A DNA stretch of 64,000 nucleotides from Anarhynchus alexandrinus (GCA_008711295.1 VUYV01000036.1:2814976-2878975), one strand, 5' to 3'; counted from the stretch's first letter, positions 22,651 to 36,880 are shown. Notes: generated from the sequence alone by a model not told the origin. Numbers and translations: made by a program.

Positions 22651-25600
22651 CTTCAAAGGACTTTGGATCAAACTCATTGTGACAGCAGGCTTTCCCCTGG
22701 TATTTTAATACTTCCATACCCAGCTTTATCCAAAGCAGGCAGTGAACTGAAAAGCAAAAGTAAAGCAAATGTTTTTCTGATCTTGAAGGGAATCTGAAGA
22801 CGGGTGTAATTACCAAAGAGAATCAGTTCTGACATGAATAGGCATGTGTAAGAAAACAGGAGATGTGAAGGGAACTGACACATGATCAGTAGAAAGCAAA
22901 GGGTAAGAATGAGGTGCCTATGCTGCAGGTCAAACTCCCAAGGCAATGGCCACTCCACATCTGCTCTTTTCTGTGTCTGGAAGTAATTCTGAAAAGTGAA
23001 CACATATGGGGCCTTATGTTATGCAAGCCCAAAGGTGTCTGTGGAATGGTTTAGTGTGATTCTCTCCAAAAAAAGACAAAACCCGAAAAGCCCCTCAAAG
23101 CAACATTATTTATTTTAATCCTTTTTATAACCTCACGGGTCAGAGGAGGAAAATTAATTATTTACAGGTAATACATGCAGTGTTCAGAGCAGCTGTATAG
23201 TAGTAAGCTTATTTATAAATGTATTTCATGACAGTGATGCTGCCAGTTATTTATTTATGAAGGTCCCAAGAAAGACGTTCACTGTCGAAAACACTTGGAG
23301 TGAAATAAAGAACATATAGATAGTTATGATGGCATTTTTTCAGCAGAAACATTACATATCTTTTCCACAATTCACAAAACTTTTTAAAAACCACATAATG
23401 GGTTTCCTTTGCTTTCTAGCTATTCAGCACAAATGTGGTTGTCTATTCAGTTCTAGTTAGCCACCTCCTTGGAAACCTCCTGTGGAAAGCTAAAAGAGGA
23501 TGTAATCGATATCACAGTACTCTGAATCCTCAGCCCTTACTGAGAAATACCCTTACTAATACACAGTTGAAATATTTAAGATGTGTTTTGAAGCTGATTC
23601 TCTTTTGGAGCTGCAGTAGGAAGAGAAAACCCTTTGAGACTTAATTATTGTAAGGACTATTTATCTTTTCCGTTTTCAAATAGATGCTTACCAACCACAG
23701 TCATGGTTGCTTGTCAGGAAAGAACTGTTGCCATATATCATTATGAAATTAAGGTCTGTTTTCAAGGCACCATTACAGTAGCACAAAGGCATGAGCATAT
23801 ACTGGAAAGGCAGTGAGATGGCGTTTGCTTCAGACTGTATGCAGCATCTCTCTTATCTTCTTTGTTACATTTCTGACGCTACCCGTCTATTTACTGGATT
23901 ATTCCCCATTTGTGAGGTGGGGGAAAGGGAGACAGGAGCTTGTTCAGCACCCACCCACAGACTCTGAAAAATTAGAAATGGAAAAGGTTAGTCAGCTGAT
24001 TAACCACATCAAATGGTTGTGCTGGATTATGAATGAGAAGTTTATTATCAACACATATATTGTCACAAAGGAACAGGCGGTGGGTGATACACCATGGAGG
24101 GGCAAGCTGTCATGTGCAAGCAGCACAGACCCTCTGACCAAACAGGAGAGTCAGGCTGACGGATTGAGCACTAGCCCCAGGTTTCTTTCATTGCTGAAGG
24201 CAAAGTACACGCTGATGGCCATGGTGAGTAGTTGGTGCACAGAGTGGAGGTAACGTGCATGTAATCCTAGTGATTGATTGACCCTTCAACTGATTCACAG
24301 GATGGGCTTAAAAGCACTAGGCCAAAAACTACATATGTACAGGGAAATAGCCAAGACTAGCCTTCTCCTGCATCCTTTCATACATTTTTAGCACTGTATT
24401 TTTATTTTTTTTTTTTAAGGAAGCAAAGAAAGCAAGGTGGAGGTCAGAGCCAAGGTTTGATCCAAGGAGACCTTCCCACGCATCTGGTATCTGAATTTTG
24501 AGTCTTGCATGGTTAAAGTCACTTTAATCAATGTTCTCCAAGTCACCTGAAGGTAATACAAATAACAGAAATCTCTTGGTTATGTCTGTGCCTGAGGGCT
24601 GGAGGAACCTGGGCTCCAAACCTGCCAAAGGCAAATCACTTAAACATTTTATTTCTCTACTTGTGAAACAAGGATGATAATAGTGTCTCTGTGGAAAAAA
24701 GATGGCTACAAGACTATATTTTTGCTTCTGTAGATTCTGTAAATTTTTTCAACTTCAGTTCCTCTGCACTCTCAGCAGCTTCAGCTGGAATTGTGATCTT
24801 TGCCTCTTCGCCCCACCAGGCCTCCTTGGTCCTGCTGTGCTCCTCTCACGGCCCCTGTGTCTGTTCTCCTACCCTGGGGCCAGGATTTCTCATGTCAGCA
24901 GTGGGTTTATTTTTTGTTTCTTTCCCCCCTTTCTTCCAATATACTCTATGTATTTCATTTTGCATCCTGCTTTCCTTTAACTACCTTTGGGGACCCCCAG
25001 GCTTGTCATTCATGGAAAACAGATTGCACCAAGAATAGAGCACAGGCTGGGATAGGGCAGCAAAGGAAAGATACGTCTGATGAGGTAAATGCTGGCCCGG
25101 AGTCCTGAAGAAACCACAGAGCAGCATTAACATTTCCAGGCAGCTGGCTCAGCAGTGATGTATTCTCCTACTGGTTAAGCAGTGATGGTTGTCGGTGCTC
25201 TCGGAGCAGGCTAGCGGCGCTGTGAAAAATGTGTGTTTGCTTTGCTTGTGGTTGGGACAGGACGCACAAAGCATGGCTCCGAAAATCTCCTCTGCAGCAC
25301 CTTCCCCTGGTCCACCTAAAGGGAAACCGCAGCCAGCAGCTCAGAAGAGACTGCCCACCCTGTTGTCTCTCCAGAGGCAAAGAACGTAATTGCTGCTGTC
25401 AAGCCCGTATCGCCACCAGCATCTTTGTGGTGGTGAATGTTCAATGGTAAATGTGATATACATAACTCTTTAAGCAAGCCACATTGCTGTGACAAACACC
25501 AGCTGAAGTCATGTTTACGTGCTGACAGATGCAACCTGCAACCACTTGTGGTTTGTAGCCATGGGCAAATAATAGTGTTGACAAACTGGATCTGATTTTT

Positions 25601-27698
25601 CTCACTTGATCTGTTGAACTCAGCAGTGTTACGCTGCTGTAAAGGAAAGAATAGCTAGATCTGCGGTGTCTTGACAGGTTTAATCAAGGCCAGTCTGTAC
25701 TCAAAGGGCAACAGGTCAGCCCATGGTTTGGGCTCTGTGCCTGCACAGGGGCAAATAAGGATGCAAAACACTCCTTCCCCACACAGGGTGGCCTTTCCAC
25801 ATGCTTTCTGTCTGATCTCATGTCCAGGCATACAGTGGCAAATGGGCAGAGGCAGCTTCCCAGTGTCCTACCTCTCCCAGTTCAATGGCCATCAGGTCAT
25901 TCAGCCACAATAGTAATGGGGAACAGACACTCCCTGTTGTACTTTACAAAACACGCACTCTACCAGGCAATGACAACAGGAGGCTGCAACTCATTTATCC
26001 TCTTACTGTCAGCAAGTAACATCACTGGACCTTTCTGGGGGGCGGGGAGACCATGGAGGGCAATAATACAAGACGTCACACAAGAAGGAGCAGAGAAAGC
26101 TTGGGGATGTCTGTACTGCTGCGAGCCAAAGCTGGAAGAGGACAGTGATGGATATCGTTTCAGGTTGCAGCACACACACAGAAGCATGGCTGATGTCTTC
26201 TACTACTTAAAGCCCCTGCCTAAATATTGTAGTGTTTGAAAAAAGATTTCCAGTGGTTCCATCCCATGGAGACCTTGTTTCATTGTAGAATATTTTGTAC
26301 CATTTGTCATATTTCTTAAAGTTTAGCTTTTTTTGCTGCAGCAAGGGAAGTGACAAAGCACCTTCTGTGCTGCATCGCAGTCCTGCCAATAAGTTTCAAA
26401 TGCAGCATCTGTTTAAAGCAGCATCAATACAGGATGAAAAGTAACACTAGCAGAGAAGAGATTAAGTGTATTTTAACTTGTTTCATGTTCCTTTCTGTTG
26501 CTTGAGCTTTTCCTACAAGCTTCTACACTGTCATTAATTGCAGCTGATCATAAAACCCTACAGGTGATTCAAAAGCTTTAAAGGTAGGATTTTCAGGGAT
26601 AGCATTTAATTGCTTATAAAACCTCCCTGCACACGTTGAGCTCAGGGAGGATTCCTGCAGGCTTACCATCAAAAACCCGTTTGATTTGTATTTGCCAACT
26701 TTCCTGGTAATATCACATGCTCACGTTAATTACTTCATTAGAGGACCAAACAAGAATTTACAAGAGAAGTGAATATATATTCTCTACACTGTTTAAATAT
26801 GAGTCATTAATAGTGGAAAAGGACACCAAACAAAACATGAACACGCAGGCATGCAATTAGTTATCTTATGGAAAACCACCACTGATGTTTCACAGCTTCT
26901 ATTTTCATATTTGTTTAGTTTTTCTGTCTTTGAGGACAAACTATTCTCACACAGCTGTCAGCATCTGTGAAAATTTTTCTTTAAAGGCCTAGTTAATGTT
27001 ATGGCAATGTTTTTTATATTTTTGGTTCTTTTTTTTTTTTTTCCAAAATACCTTTTTCTCTTAAGAACCAAACAAACTTATGAAACAAGCTTATGAACCG
27101 GACCATACAATACTACAAGAAGACGTAAGTTCATGATCTAAAGAAATGCTGAGGCAGACTATTTTGACCTTATTTTCTGACCCAGAGTTCTCAAAAATTA
27201 TATTCAGAGATGCCAGGAATTATCTGGCAGTTGCAAAGGCTGATAAACAAATTACCATCAAAATGTTTTCCTTCTGGTGTAGAGAAAATACGGAAGCGAG
27301 ACGTGCCCATCATCTTTGGAGTGAGTAGGTTCATAACTGGGAAGAAATTGTTACACGGATGTAGTGGAAGATATGGAGATCAAGTTTTGGCTTCTGCACC
27401 ACTACAGTAAATCCTACCCTATGGGATAGGTAAAAGCCAGAATATATTATTGTGTAGTGCTCTCTGGACTTTATTACAAGTCTGTGCAAGTTAAAGCTAC
27501 TTTAACCTAGATTTGGAGATGAAACTGTCCCAAGGATTGCTTCTCAAGGTCCTGCAGTGAGTACAGCTCAGTTGAGCTTACAAAGCCTCATCATGCCCAG
27601 GTCTGAGGTCTACTTGATGAAACCATCTACAGCAAACCATTCTGCATTTGGAAACCTGACTAATTACACTGGGATTTTAGGTTGTTTTGTTTTTTGGT

Positions 27699-27719
27699 TT
27701 ATTTATTTATTTATTTTTA
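27699..27719. repeat. (TTTA)n simple repeat
   Basis: A short uninterrupted run of TTTA units, about five copies, ending in a T run. Confidence 0.85.
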
Positions 27720-27905
27720 ATACCTTGTTGCCCAGCAAAGAGAAATGCCAGTTTTAATCATCTGTAAACCTGTGACATAGTACTGCACTGAACCAGTCAT
27801 AACCCTAAAATTTATGTCCAGATACACTTCAAAATTCCTGGAGCTTCTCAGGACACTGTTGGATTTTGTGCAGGCTCCAGGCACACCTGGGGGCAGTCAG
27901 ATATA

Positions 27906-27955
27906 AAACAAACAAACAAACAAACAAAAAAAAAGAAAAGGAAAAAAAAAAGAGG
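27906..27955. repeat. (AAAC)n and A-rich simple repeat
   Basis: Five or so AAAC units run into A9, then GAAAAGG and a further A run. It could be the A-tail of a retroposed sequence on the plus strand, but I see no recognisable body upstream. Confidence 0.85.
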
Positions 27956-28088
27956 GGTTCAGAATATTTCTCTCTTTCTCCCCCCTTTTTGGGGGGTTTG
28001 ACGTACAGTCACCTTGTGACTTGGGCACAGAACTCTATTCCCAGTCTCACACAGTTGCTTCTCACTTCTTGCTCTCCAAATTGCGTCT

Positions 28089-28179
28089 TTTATCCAGGGT
28101 TTATCTGTAGAGATATCTCCAGATAAACCCTTGATAAGCAGAGGGATACCTCCTTACGGAGGGATGTCTGGCTTATCTC
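28089..28179. promoter_or_regulatory. nested hairpins with four GATA-factor motifs
   Basis: Arms AGGGTTTATCTG (28096-28107) and CAGATAAACCCT (28120-28131) are perfect reverse complements around a 12-nt loop. After a single mismatch the stem extends outward another five pairs plus one wobble (28089-28138). A second, overlapping hairpin pairs GATAAGCAGA (28133-28142) with TCTGGCTTATC (28167-28177, one bulged base), with an inner CCTCC/GGAGG stem at 28149-28162. The arms carry four WGATAR sites, at 28101-28106, 28121-28126, 28132-28137 and 28173-28178. Hairpins and motifs are visible directly. A regulatory or small-RNA role is inference. Confidence 0.35.
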
Positions 28180-31100
28180 CTGCTTCTGGGCCATGGCATC
28201 CACATGAGAGAGGTTTAAGAACCCTCGTACAGTCACTTACTGTGTCTGCCATGGCTGGAGACAGTAGCTTTTAGATGAGGGACAATAATGAGCAACTTAG
28301 GGCTTGATGAGCATATTTGCCCTTCCCCTAGGGCCTGCACTGCCTAGTCATGGAGGCTTTCTCTATGAGACTGCTACAAATGTGCAAGGCCCAGGAATTG
28401 TTGATATTTGTTTGACTTGCATGGTTTGCGTATGGTTTATAGATTAGTTTGTGGCAGAATCTTGAATGGCACAATTGGAAAATGCCTAATGCACTTTATT
28501 AGGGTAAATAATGACGTGAGAGGACAAAGAAGAGATGTTTCAAATCACGCTTTTACTTGGGTAGACACAAAAAAGTGTTCCAAAGACTGAAAAAAAAAAA
28601 AGGCTTAAAGCTGTGCTTAGGATGGTGCTGAAGGTGCAACACAAGAGAAACTTTTAAAAGCCAGAGAGAGCACGTTATGAGGAAATAGTGCATAGAAGCA
28701 GAGAAAGAAGGAGATTCTTAACTCCCATTTCAGTTGGAAAAATGCACTTGGCAAAAGTGCTGCTCTGCAGACTGAAAATGGCAGTCACATCAGTTTTCCC
28801 AACAGCCCCATCAGTTTTCACCGTGACCGTAAACCAGCAAATGCAGTAAGGGTAGAAACCCTGATCAGAAAAGGGGGAAAGATTTACCAAATGTCAGCAC
28901 AGTCATTTCCAGTGTTTGGAAACCTGACAGAGGCCCCTATCCAACTCTCAGTGATCCCAGTGGAAACCCTCCTTCCCAACTGATTTCACCGGGATCCAGA
29001 CTGAGCCTGTAGAGCAGAACTGGTGAGATGAAGATGGAAAGTTAGGGTCACGTCAAAATTCCTGTAATCTGCAGCATTTCTGGGAGGCTTGGTCTGTACC
29101 CTTCCACTCACATACGCACTGCACACCAGCCAGACAGGATACTCAGACTTACCGACTTTCTAAATATTTCTTGAAACCTCTGGAATGTTTTGGGCAAGAT
29201 CCAGGAACTGGAAAAATATAATCGTGGAGCTTCTTGAGAAAAAAAACCCAACGTACTGGTAATTATTTGAAAGAGCACTAATTTAGAGTGACTGAGGGAA
29301 CCCAAAAGTTGCTGAACGGGTGGAACAGCCGTGGGTGAGGTTCCAGGCTGAGGGACTTGTGCTGGAAATCCAAGCCACGCAGCTGAGATTGAAGCTGCTG
29401 GGCTCACCCTAAACTCTGCCTCAGGTTTCTAAGTGCCGGTAGCAGCCATACACAGTGCCATCTAGTGGGTCTGGGACAACTTTTAACCATTTCTTTGGGC
29501 TCTTGGAGTAGCTCTGGGGTGGGCTGGCTGAACTTGGCATTGGTGATTCTGTAGCTGAAGGATCTGGTACATTGATTTTCTCAATGGCACTGTGAAGTAT
29601 AGCTGCGGTGATAAATATAGAGCAACACACAAGATGTCAGGAAGATCAGATCTTACTGAGAACTGCATGAGACAGAAAAACATCATGTGCCCTGTGCCGA
29701 AAAGGGAGAAATACTCATTGGAAATGTAGGAAATGGTTTTAATGGGGCATGTGAGGTTTTTTTCCCTCCAACGTGAAGAGCAAAGAGGCAAAAAGCCTGT
29801 CTCTGTCTCGCCTTCCACCAGCACCTGGTGGGTAGAAGGACAGATTTCTTTTCTCTCCTTCGCCCCTCATTCCCTCGCACTGATCTGGGACAGCTAGGGC
29901 TGAAGACATTTCTCTCATGCCTGTCTGCTGTCTCCTGCTCCTGTAACCAGAGTTAGACTGATCACCATGATTGCTTCAGGAAAGAATTTTCCCCAAGCTC
30001 TGATTAGGAAGGATATTTGCATTTTTATTGAAAGTACAAAATCTCTGATGTGGGGAGATGCCAAGAATATTGTCTACAGCTCTTTTTGTAGTAAAGGTCT
30101 GGAAATTATTATAAGATGTTGGGAAATACTCTGAGGGTTTTGCAGTGTGGGAAAGAGTAGAGTTCTTTGATCCAGCAGTATGTTACCTGGTTGTGGACAG
30201 GGGATGGACTCAATGATTCATGTGATCTCTTCGAGTCCTTTATTCCTCCCTGGGAGTTTGCTCTGCTCTTCTTTTTCTTCCCAGGAAAGAAGAGTGCAAG
30301 ATTTCATCCCATGGGTCGATTCCTCACTTTGTTTAGCAACATGTTGTCCATGAGATAATTCACCCGTGTGAATTGGTGGGGGATGCAAAGCCTGGCCTTG
30401 CTCGCTGTGCAGAGTGCGCTTCAAACCATCAGGGAAGGCTTGTTTGTGCTAAATAGTGGTCTGCCTCTTGAGACAGGTGGGGTGTAAATGTTCATGTTGC
30501 TTGAAATAAAAGTCTGACGCATCAGAACACAGTTTTCTTAATGTATGTGCAGAGAGGATCCTGCAAGCAGATGGAGCAACACACAGTGGCACACCAAAGG
30601 TACCCAGGAGAGATAAATGCTGAAAGAAACAAGTGAAAACATCAAATTAGTGATAGAAAAGACATTTTTTTTTAACATTAAGGTGGTCTCAGCTTTACCT
30701 TCCAGAGTTATAGCTTGAACTGCAGATTCTCTCTTAAATACTGAAGGAACCAGACAAAGATTGTCATTGTGTAAACTTGTGCTTAGATGTTGATATTTGT
30801 TTTCTACCTTAGCACACGTATATTTTGTTCTTTATGTAGCTGCAAATAGATGAACATCTTCCAAAGAAAGGGTACAGACTTATACAACTCAGAGTATCCA
30901 GCATGATTGGATTCCCATTCTTCTGGTTTTAGGTTCCAATTCTGTTAGAATAACATTGTGAATGCTATTAATTTGAATTGATTTTATGAAGAACATTGAA
31001 TTAAGCACATAATAAATGCTGGAGAGAGGAGAAAATTGCAATTAAAATAAATAGGCCATACTTGTTCTTTATCAAGCTCTCCTTCTTTGTGCACACATGC

Positions 31101-33477
31101 ACAGAATTTTTTCACTGAGCAAAAAAACAACTATATAAAAACTAATAATACTTACTATAATACTTAAGGCATTGTAAAAGAAAAAACATAACACCCCAAA
31201 CTCTTTGTCTTCTCAGGGCAGTGGTTCCCAATATGCCAGTAGCAATCCTCTATAAGTCCTAAAAGAAGACTAAATTCCTCCAATAAGGACTTCAAGTGCA
31301 AATGGTTAAGCAGACATTACAACCTTATAGCAAGGATTTCAGCTAAGTCTGAATTCCACAGTCTCAGCTGTGGAAAGAACAAATCCAAGAGTCACAAAGG
31401 GATGTTAATAGCACATAGGACTGAATATACACGACTCTGCTAGTCAGTAAGTGAGCCAATAATTAAATAATACAGTACAGTAAAACTATAAACACATATT
31501 AACCATTTAGCACTTTGGGTCCTGATCCAGAAACACAATTCAGCCTTTACTTAATTCCAAGCATGTGACTGGTGCTTTTGAAGTAAATGGAAAAAAGTTA
31601 ATTGGGGTCAGAACCTCAAAATGGGAGTTTGCCATTTATTCACTTGAGTACCTCCTCCACAGAGACGGTTCGTGGCTCTCTGCCAGGTGGTGTGCATACT
31701 CAGTGGTGGGGTGTTTTCAGCCTCTTTCATTCTTTTGGGATCTTCCCCTCCCTGCCTTTAGCACGCCTGGTTTCTTCACTGGTCTGTCTCATGCTCTACT
31801 TTCCTAAACCAGAACTATCCTCACCTCCTCTCACCTCTTCCCTGAATTATCATGGGAGTATCTCCACACAGGCAAATACTACCCTACTACCCATCGGTGA
31901 CCTAGACAACCAATTGCTCTGTGGCTCTCACAGCTACCTCCACATAGGGAATTACTGATCAGTTGTTAAATTCTGGTGTGAACATATTCCCATGGACAGA
32001 CAGAGCTAGACCTGCTCCCCTGCCTGCCACCAGCAAGCTGTAGTGAGTCCATCTAAAGCAGGATTCCTAAATTTAATTGATTTGGGAATCATCATGTGCA
32101 GAACTGGTCTGAAACCTTTCCAGCACCACTAGCAGTACATACAGCACAGTCTGGGAACCTCTGCCTGGAAAGACACGTACGTTTACTGGAGAAAACCACT
32201 ATCCTTGAATATCACATACCTTCCCTCATGAGCCATCAGACACATCTTTCATTTAAGCAGGCACAGAATCAATACTTATTCCAGTAACAGATATCTGACT
32301 AATAGTTTAGAAATGTCTGGTGTGAGTCATTCACTACTATCTTTGCTTCTGTTGCTTGGTGGTCCAAAAAACTGTGAAACACCCACCGTAAAAGGGGAGG
32401 GGGAAGTAAATATCCACACACTGTGTGTAAGAAATGTTTGTGTCTGAAAATCTTTATGTCCTCTTTCTACAACACAGCCCAAATGTGTTTCATTGTTTTC
32501 AGTCTCAAGCACATTCTTCTGCTCTGGAGCTATACATTTATGTATTTATTTATTTAACTTCTTATTTTCTCTTGACTTCTTTCCATGCAATTTTCTTCTC
32601 TTTGCCTTTGGCTATGCACAGCTTTTTCTGAAAGAACATTTTGTACCTAATCTCTAAGCAGGTTGGTTTCATGTACATGGGGCCTGATGACTGGCAGCAC
32701 CACCTCATGGGATTTGTGGATCCCCTCATATGGCTTTCTGAAAACTGGGAGGGGGATACTTTTAGACCGAAAAGCAGAAAATCACATCCAACTTCTATGA
32801 ATATGAGTCACGTTGCCAACTCGTGCTTGCTCTGCTGGAAACGGATTTGGAAGAGAATCTTTTATTTTCTTGCTAGCAGCAAATAGTTCCTCTCAATCAT
32901 TTATCTTTTTTTTTTCCTGGTCTCCTTGCTACATCCTGAGCTACCTCTTGTTCAGACAGGTGCCCACTTCCTTTTTCCTTCTTCTCAACAAAGCAACCTC
33001 AACCGAACAAGGAGCAGCTAATGGCTGATTTCTGTCGCCAGTAGCACATGCAATGGGAATGCCGTTGTGTATCCCTGAAAGCACCTCCTTACAAAATGCA
33101 GGGCGTGCCGATCTGCCCCAGGGCCCAGCCGGGGCTTTGGTGCTCTTCCTAGGAACATGGTCCAACTGCACGGCTGTGCCTGGGCTGATCTGCAATGGGA
33201 ACAGAGGCGACGTCACCACAGACGTTCTTTCACTGATGATTCATTTGTCATTGTTCTCCACTTAATTTACCAAAGGTGATCAAATGGCCTCTTTGATCCA
33301 GAAATACTCCAAAGAGGCTGAAACTTAGTACTTCTCATTCTTTGATAGGAGAACTAGACTTATGTTATCTAGACACTATTTCATATTGAAATATATGCAA
33401 CAGATTTCTGTCTATTATATGCCTTCTTTGTGTCTACCATACACTTTTTAGGTAAAGAAAGACAGAAATATTTGTTA
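28180..33477. other. unique AT-rich non-coding sequence
   Basis: No gene or confident repeat is recognised. The open frames on either strand (for example 29483-29824 minus and 31602-31958 plus) are short and without motifs. A weak CR1-tail-like stretch near 30190-30245 was not convincing. Confidence 0.55.
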
Positions 33478-33551
33478 CTAGTTTGGGTTGGAAGGGACTT
33501 TTAAAGGTCATCTAGTCCAACCCCCCTGCAATGAGCAGGGACATCTTCAAT
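33478..33551 (-). mobile_element. CR1 LINE 3' terminal fragment, very short
   Basis: About 75 bp of minus-strand CR1 tail: GTTTGGGTTGGAAGGGAC, then CATCTAGTCCAACCCCCCTG and GAGCAGGGACATCTTCAA. It breaks off immediately after the first conserved block, so the copy is severely 5'-truncated. The reversed terminal octamer is not visible beside it. Confidence 0.88.
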
Positions 33552-36500
33552 CACCAGCTCTGTGATTTTTAGTAAAGCGTATCTGGATGCAGAGCATCCG
33601 GTAAATAACAGCTGAGTTTGTCAACACTTATCAAAGTATTTCAGAGCTTTCAGAGCAGCCTAAGATTTTGTATAGACAAGAAGAAACAGTAGTAGCATAA
33701 CTGTACAGCCCTTAATCTTGCTCTGCAGTCCCTGCAAAGTCATGTGTCTCTGCCTAAACCAGCCAGCTTTCTATCAATTCCCAGGCATGTCGATGGGATA
33801 TGCCAGGTGTTATTTGTGTAAGTGTTGAATGATCAGTAGCTAAAATGGTGGAAATATTCCTGGGAAATTATTTAGAATAGTGTAAAGATGTATTTTCTTC
33901 CACAGAAAATGTCCTTGGTCATTTTCTAGACGAAAACAAACAAACTAAAAACCTATCGGGGAAATCTTCTCCCCGCCCTTTTCTGTTCTACACCTGGGTC
34001 TTTTCTTCATCAGGGGGATGGATGGCCTTACCATGCTAAGCCCTTCATGTATGTCTGTTTTGCTCTTTCTGTTTTCAAAACTCAGATTTTTTGACTTTGG
34101 TAATTTTCCTACCTTTTTTTTTTCCTCCAGAAGCTCTCTTTAATTATGGGGATTTTTTTTTGGTGGTGTGGTTTTTTTTGGGTTTTTTTTTTATATTGTC
34201 AGAGCTCACACTCAGTGTATATCTGGGCTCAGCACTCTTGATTAAATTGACTTTTTCATGCTTTCTTGTCACTTCTGCCACAGCCAAATTGGCCAGAACG
34301 AGTGCTGTGACCTGACTGCATTATTTCTAGGCAGAGATGGTAACCTCTTTGGCATTAAAACATAGGATAAAGAGGGTCCTGAGAGACCTTGTTTTTGTGT
34401 AAGAGACCGGCCCAGACTCTTGAGGTGACAGCCCCAGAATATGAAATCAAGGGAAGAATTTGGTCTAGGTACTGTCTGCCAAGGATCACTTCCCTCCGCC
34501 TGAGGGCTGGTAGCATCAACACTGCTGAAGCACGAGGGACAGAACTGTGTAGTTAGAGGTAACGTAAAAAGGAAAAACAGAAACAGCTTTATTTTGTGCC
34601 TCATCTTTATTTAGTATGAGCTCATATGTGGAAGTGCTTGGTACTTTGACTCATGTTAAAAATAAGTGTTATGGTTATGAGAAATGAGTTTTCTCATTCA
34701 ATAAAACAACAAAACAAAGTAAATATTTGATCCCATGTACAGGGATAGGATTGACTTTTAATGAAGTCTATAGGCTTTCTTGTTAGTTTTTATGTTTAGA
34801 CTTGTAACTTTTGACCTTTGTCTGGCATGCCAACCATGCCAAATGGTTTATAGAGCTATATTCACAAAATATGGGAGCTTTAAAATTTATGTCCCTGGAT
34901 ATATTTTCCAAGCCAGGATGCCTGAGCTAGTACAAAGTGTACTCATATTTATTCCTCAATATTCACAAATTTACTCAAATTGGATATGAAATGTGGAGAG
35001 TGTTTTATTTCCAGAAAATAACAGTATTTCTACAAGATATTTGGGATAATTTATGGCCTTGTCTTGTAATACCAACCGACTGTTAAATAATATACTGGAG
35101 AAAAGTATGATTGAAAGCAGAAAGTATAACGACCTAGTAGCTTATCTAATCTTTATCTTTTACAGTACATTGATTTCTCTGGTAGTTACTGGACAAACAC
35201 AATCCTTTCCTGACTGGCCTCTAGGATTAATTTGGTGAGGTGCATTTTTGAGCAATTTTTCTTCTGGAGACATTAAGAGGCCACCACAGAACAGGCAAAT
35301 GGAGTATTTATTCTACAGAGCTCTCAAAACCGAGGCCTTATTTCTACCATTATGTCTTTTATTTGCTCAGTGTCCTGTTTGCCTTATGATGTTACCGAGA
35401 TAAGAACTGCAAGTATACCAGCGATGTAGGCCGCCATTTATCACTGCAAAAACCTCAAGCTGTGTATTCATCAATGAATTGTTGTGACTTGCTTGCTAGA
35501 TAAGTGGAAATGTTTAACACAGTCAGGTGTCCAAATCCTGCTCTCTTTCTGAATTGCCTCATTGTTTGCTGATGGCGCACAAGCAGAGTGATGGCATGAA
35601 TGGGACTCGGGAAAGCACCCGTGCTTGAAGAGAATAGATATGAGGATGAGAAAGCAGTGCCAGATCATGCTCCTATGAAAGAGCAATTGTGGCAGATATC
35701 CAAAGACTACCGAAAGAAGGGACCTGAGGAAATAGGATTTGTAAATATCCATCAGGTGAACAATGCCTTAGTTGAATTATGAATGCCACAGAAAAGTCTA
35801 ATAATCTCTAGGAAGGTAAAGTTCATCTTTTAATAGTTAAAGCTACTCTCTATCTGTCTTCTTGTTTGTGTACTTATTTCCTGCATTTAAAAAGCTAAAG
35901 GAATGAAGGTCATTTAGTGAAATATATATATGAATAAGGGGTAAATATGCACACTACAATTTAGAGACTCCCTACATGGTGGCTATTTGTCAACGTGCTG
36001 TTTCCTCATCTCAAGAGAAAAAAAGTGAGAAAAAATGTTAAGGCAATTCACTTTCATTTTGTGCCCCTTTCTTCAGTCCCTCCTCTACTTCTCTTTTTTC
36101 TATTGCCTTTCCTTATCTTATCATGATTGTATTTAGTTTTTAAGCTCTAGATACATTTGACTAATGGGTTGCTGCTTCAAACTAGTGCAGTGTTTGCAAC
36201 TATTTAGAAGACTGCTACAATGTGTACAATAAATAATTGAATGAAAATTTTGAATACAAAGATTCAAAGCCTAGAGTTCATTACCTTCATTACCTTGTCT
36301 GTCTTATGTATGACACTGGTTAATGATCCTTTGTACTTTGTTTGCAACTGTCTTGTTCATAAATGAATTATCTGCCTTGGTATTCAAGCCACTCATGTAA
36401 ATATTAAATATTATCTATAACAATATATAATAACACAATAAATAATAACACACAGTAAATTTTAATTCTATTTCTATAATAAATTATAACATATCCTATA

Positions 36501-36880
36501 ATGATAAGATTTGACCTAGTTAGGTAGAACCTTTTTTGAACCACACTTGCTAAGTGCTTTTGGTTTGATAGTGAGTCCTTGACAACTACTATTTCAATTT
36601 AGTTTTTCAACTGCTTCTTTACTTAATCTATAGTGACTTTGTTTTGGCTAGTGATGTGCAAACTTATTCTGGTTGTCAGAGACTACTTACAGACTGATAA
36701 TTTTGTGCAACCCAAATACTTGCTTAAACAACTGCATTTTGGTTGAGCTTGTAGTCTAATGACAGTCCTGACTCTCAGTGGGGTTCTGACTCTAGTTTGT
36801 GAACAACCACTCGGGACTGTATTTCCATTGTTTGTTTATAAGGATGTCATGTGAGGCACTATCAAAAGCTTATTATAGCC
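33552..36880. other. unique AT-rich non-coding sequence with T-rich tracts
   Basis: No gene is recognised. A T-rich, G-interrupted tract lies near 34118-34198. The frame at 35600-35782 (60 codons) is charged and protein-like in composition but unidentified. Very AT-rich DNA occupies 36360-36520. Confidence 0.55.

Larger units (their letters stand above)
22651..28088. other. unique non-coding sequence, partly GC-richer
   Basis: No gene is recognised. Open frames at 23813-24253 plus (146 codons), 24691-25038 plus and 25820-26239 plus (139 codons) have no recognisable domain. The 25.1-26.2 kb segment is richer in GC than its surroundings and might include old LTR or other repeat material that I cannot name. 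Simple tracts are a T12-type run near 27029, (TTTA)n near 27700 and (AAAC)n near 27906. Confidence 0.5.

Noticed and set aside
23813..24253. 146-codon plus-strand open frame with a hydrophobic N-terminal stretch
   Set aside because: It looks like a signal-anchor start, but there is no recognisable domain, and frames of this length are expected by chance in 64 kb. Not called as a gene.
25820..26239. 139-codon plus-strand open frame in GC-richer DNA
   Set aside because: GC-rich DNA lengthens chance frames. No motif or splice structure was seen.
27906..27955. A-rich run as the tail of a processed retrocopy
   Set aside because: No recognisable gene-like body lies directly upstream, and the (AAAC)n pattern fits a simple repeat.
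30190..30245. possible CR1 3' tail (GGATGGACTC ... GATCTCTTCGAGTCC)
   Set aside because: Only a short, loosely matching string with no terminal octamer and no coding remnant upstream.
35600..35782. 60-codon charged open frame as a small gene or exon
   Set aside because: No splice signals or homology recognised, and short enough to be chance.
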